A program made the translations under genes and the position numbers. DNA of 6,235 bases from Thermoplasmata archaeon (GTDB lineage Archaea; Thermoplasmatota; Thermoplasmata; Lutacidiplasmatales; UBA184): contig JASHUL010000156.1 of assembly GCA_030039995.1 (NCBI GenBank), forward strand, positions 1-6,235, written 5' to 3'. Under the pieces are notes generated by a model that was not told the origin of the DNA, made no database searches, and worked only from the letters and a program-made list of their open reading frames with translations. Below are positions 4,837 to 6,235 of this stretch, piece after piece. Positions within the stretch are counted from its first letter, which is position 1. Every line of letters starts with the position of its first letter.

Positions 4837-5481
4837 TCAGCGCGATCCCGGTCGGCCGGGCCGCTGCTCGGCGAGGAACGAGAGCGTCCGCTTCCACGCG
4901 TCGGCGGCCGCCTCCGCGTGGTGCGCGGGTCGACCGGGCCGGTGGAACCCGTGCTTCGCGCCGGGGTAGAGCTCGACCGTGACCCGCTTCTTCAACCGGG
5001 CCGCGGTCGGGAGCAGCTCGGCGAACGTCCACGGCGTCACCGGGTCGTCGTCGGAGGCGAGGAGGAGGAGCGCGGGGCCCCCGAGCCCGTCGAGGTCGTC
5101 CGGTCGCTCCATCCGGCCGTAGAAGTCGATCGCGAAGTGGAACCGTCGACGGCACGCCCCGAATAGCGCGTATCCTCCCCCGAGGCTGAAGCCGAGCGTG
5201 CCGACGCGGGCGTGCGGGATCAGCTTGCGCGCGACCGCGTCCCGGCCCGCCTCGAGCCGCTCCAGCACGAGCTCATCGGTGAGCTTCGCGCGGAGCGGAG
5301 CGGCCTCCTCGTACGAGGCGGGCTGCGCGCCGCCGTAGAGGTCGACGACCGCGGCCGGGAACCCGGCGGCAGCGAGGTCGCGGCCGACCGACCGGACGTA
5401 GTCGTCGCGGCCGTGAAGGCCCGGCACGACGACCACACCGACCGAGCCTCTCGCGCCGAAGACCTCGGGTTCGCCGGCCAT
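4837..5481 (-). CDS. Dienelactone hydrolase family protein (alpha/beta hydrolase)
   Basis: A 214-residue single-domain alpha/beta hydrolase, about the usual length for this family. The N-terminal strand and oxyanion region are VGVVVVPGLHG (14-24), followed by AAVVDLYGG (43-51). The nucleophile elbow is GFSLGG (Ser99), the acid is in DDDPVTP (Asp146, or Asp145), and the His is in KHGF (His177). Classical dienelactone hydrolases have Cys in the elbow; here it is Ser, as in many family members of unknown substrate, so chlorocatechol breakdown should not be assumed. It most likely hydrolyses an ester or lactone in the cytoplasm. The ATG at 5479-5481 follows the tyrS stop by 32 nt and gives a normal N-terminus; a TTG overlapping that stop, in the same frame, is an alternative. 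Probably co-transcribed with tyrS; no promoter or ribosome binding site is visible. Confidence 0.9.
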   Translation of the reverse strand: MAGEPEVFGARGSVGVVVVPGLHGRDDYVRSVGRDLAAAGFPAAVVDLYGGAQPASYEEAAPLRAKLTDELVLERLEAGRDAVARKLIPHARVGTLGFSLGGGYALFGACRRRFHFAIDFYGRMERPDDLDGLGGPALLLLASDDDPVTPWTFAELLPTAARLKKRVTVELYPGAKHGFHRPGRPAHHAEAAADAWKRTLSFLAEQRPGRPGSR

Positions 5482-5513
5482 CCCGCGCCCGTCGTGCGCA
5501 GGCGGCGACGCGC

Positions 5514-6235
5514 TCAAATCGTCTGCGTTCCGCCCGGCCCCGCGAGGGAGGCAGGCCCGACGTCGGGGTGCGCCCGGAAGTACTCCCGTGCCGGCGCGAC
5601 CCGGCGGTCGAGGGCGGCCGCGACCGCGGCCTTCACGTCCTGCGGGTGGAGCGTTCCGTTGCGCCAGGCGTCGAGGAACGTCCGCTCCTCCTCGAACGCG
5701 ACCGGACCCCCGTGCTTCTCCGACCGCTCCACGACGAAGCGACCCTCCCACGGGAAGACGATGTACCGCACCGCCTCGACGATCGGGTTGCCGTCGACCT
5801 CCTTCGCGGGGCAGAAGGCGGCGCCGATCCGGCGGCCGATCTCCTCCGTCGTCGACGGGATCGGGATCCCGCTCGACGGGTCGGACTTCGACATCTTGCG
5901 CTCGCTCGTGCCCTCGGTCGGGTCCATCCGGCCCCCGCCCTTGAGCGACGAGAGGAGCGGCGTGTGCACGGCGACCGGCACCGCCCAACCGTAGTGGTGC
6001 GCGACCTCGCGGGCGAGCACGTGCGCCCGCCGCTGGTCCATCCCGCCGTACGCGAGGTCGACCGGGAGCTCGAAGATATCGGCGGCCTGCATCGACGGGT
6101 AGAACAGCTTCGCCGTGTCGACGTTCGCCTCCTCCTCGTCGCGCCCCATGATCGACATCGCGCGCCGGGTCCGGGCGACCGTGGTCGCGCGGGCGACGCG
6201 GACGACCCGGGCCCAGTAGTCGCCCCGACCGGTCA
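5514..6235 (-). CDS. tyrS: Tyrosyl-tRNA synthetase, 5'-truncated by window edge
   Basis: The minus-strand frame is open from the right edge to the stop at 5514-5516, giving 239 residues of the C-terminal part; a first Met would lie outside. It matches archaeal TyrRS in order: DYWARVVRVARATT (about 5-18), YPSMQAADI with the tyrosine-binding Tyr, Gln and Asp, GGMDQRRAHVLARE with the second substrate Gln, and the class I motif ERKMSKSDPSSGIPI. It ends with the short helical C-terminus usual for archaeal forms. Compared with the roughly 306-residue Methanocaldococcus enzyme, about 110 N-terminal residues with the HIGH motif are missing. The enzyme charges tRNA-Tyr with tyrosine in the cytoplasm. 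The signature loop is canonical KMSKS, where the Methanocaldococcus protein has KMSSS. TrpRS is the main alternative but fits less well in size and in the YPxMQxxD and DQR motifs. Confidence 0.93.
   Translation of the reverse strand, partial: TGRGDYWARVVRVARATTVARTRRAMSIMGRDEEEANVDTAKLFYPSMQAADIFELPVDLAYGGMDQRRAHVLAREVAHHYGWAVPVAVHTPLLSSLKGGGRMDPTEGTSERKMSKSDPSSGIPIPSTTEEIGRRIGAAFCPAKEVDGNPIVEAVRYIVFPWEGRFVVERSEKHGGPVAFEEERTFLDAWRNGTLHPQDVKAAVAAALDRRVAPAREYFRAHPDVGPASLAGPGGTQTI

Noticed and set aside
5482..5988. N-terminal extension of the hydrolase into the tyrS region
   Set aside because: The upstream frame is antigenic-looking Arg/Gly-rich shadow of tyrS. The hydrolase fold starts within a few residues of the ATG at 5481.
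1..6235. Haloarchaeal origin, suggested by the high GC
   Set aside because: L7Ae, S28e and L24e are rich in Lys/Arg and lack the acidic bias of haloarchaeal proteins.

Overview
The window is a piece of an archaeal chromosome of very high GC (about 70 % by eye). The evidence is the run of ribosomal proteins L7Ae, S28e and L24e on the minus strand, the archaeal/eukaryotic-type tyrosyl-tRNA synthetase, and TATA-like boxes about 25-30 bp before several starts with few Shine-Dalgarno sites. The ribosomal proteins are basic rather than acidic, which argues against a haloarchaeon. A high-GC uncultured Euryarchaeota/Thermoplasmatota-type lineage is my best guess, but it is not proven.

Layout from right to left (main direction of transcription, minus strand): a 5'-truncated tyrS (5514-6235) and a dienelactone-hydrolase-family protein (4837-5481); rpl7ae, rps28e and rpl24e (3600 down to 2562); two overlapping small membrane-anchored genes that together make up a Cas4-like PD-(D/E)XK nuclease (2496 down to 1724); ndk (853-395); and a 3'-truncated tsaC/sua5-type threonylcarbamoyladenylate synthase (390 to the left edge). 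Only two genes lie on the plus strand. Both are class I SAM-dependent methyltransferases: a stand-alone one (940-1719) and one fused to a glyoxalase/VOC domain (3714-4832). Each starts from an AT-rich promoter island shared with a divergent housekeeping gene (ndk and rpl7ae). Each ends exactly 4 nt from the stop of a convergent neighbour.

Many euryarchaea keep the order L7Ae-S28e-L24e-NDK-IF2. Here that string is interrupted between L24e and NDK by the split nuclease and the first methyltransferase, and NDK is followed by a tRNA t6A-pathway gene instead of infB. Most of the window therefore serves translation (ribosome, tRNA charging, tRNA modification, nucleotide pools). The two methyltransferases, the hydrolase and the nuclease are accessory.

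The most interesting points are: (1) the iron-sulfur nuclease divided over two overlapping genes, with one predicted membrane helix each and the active site and Cys set shared between them; (2) a perfect 9-bp-arm inverted repeat centred on the TATA box between ndk and the methyltransferase, which looks like an operator; (3) the methyltransferase-VOC fusion; (4) a strong hairpin with a GCGA tetraloop in the predicted L7Ae mRNA leader; (5) a long basic Ala/Pro tail on L24e. No tRNA, rRNA, CRISPR array, insertion sequence or long repeat was seen, and no stretch over 300 bases lacks a gene.
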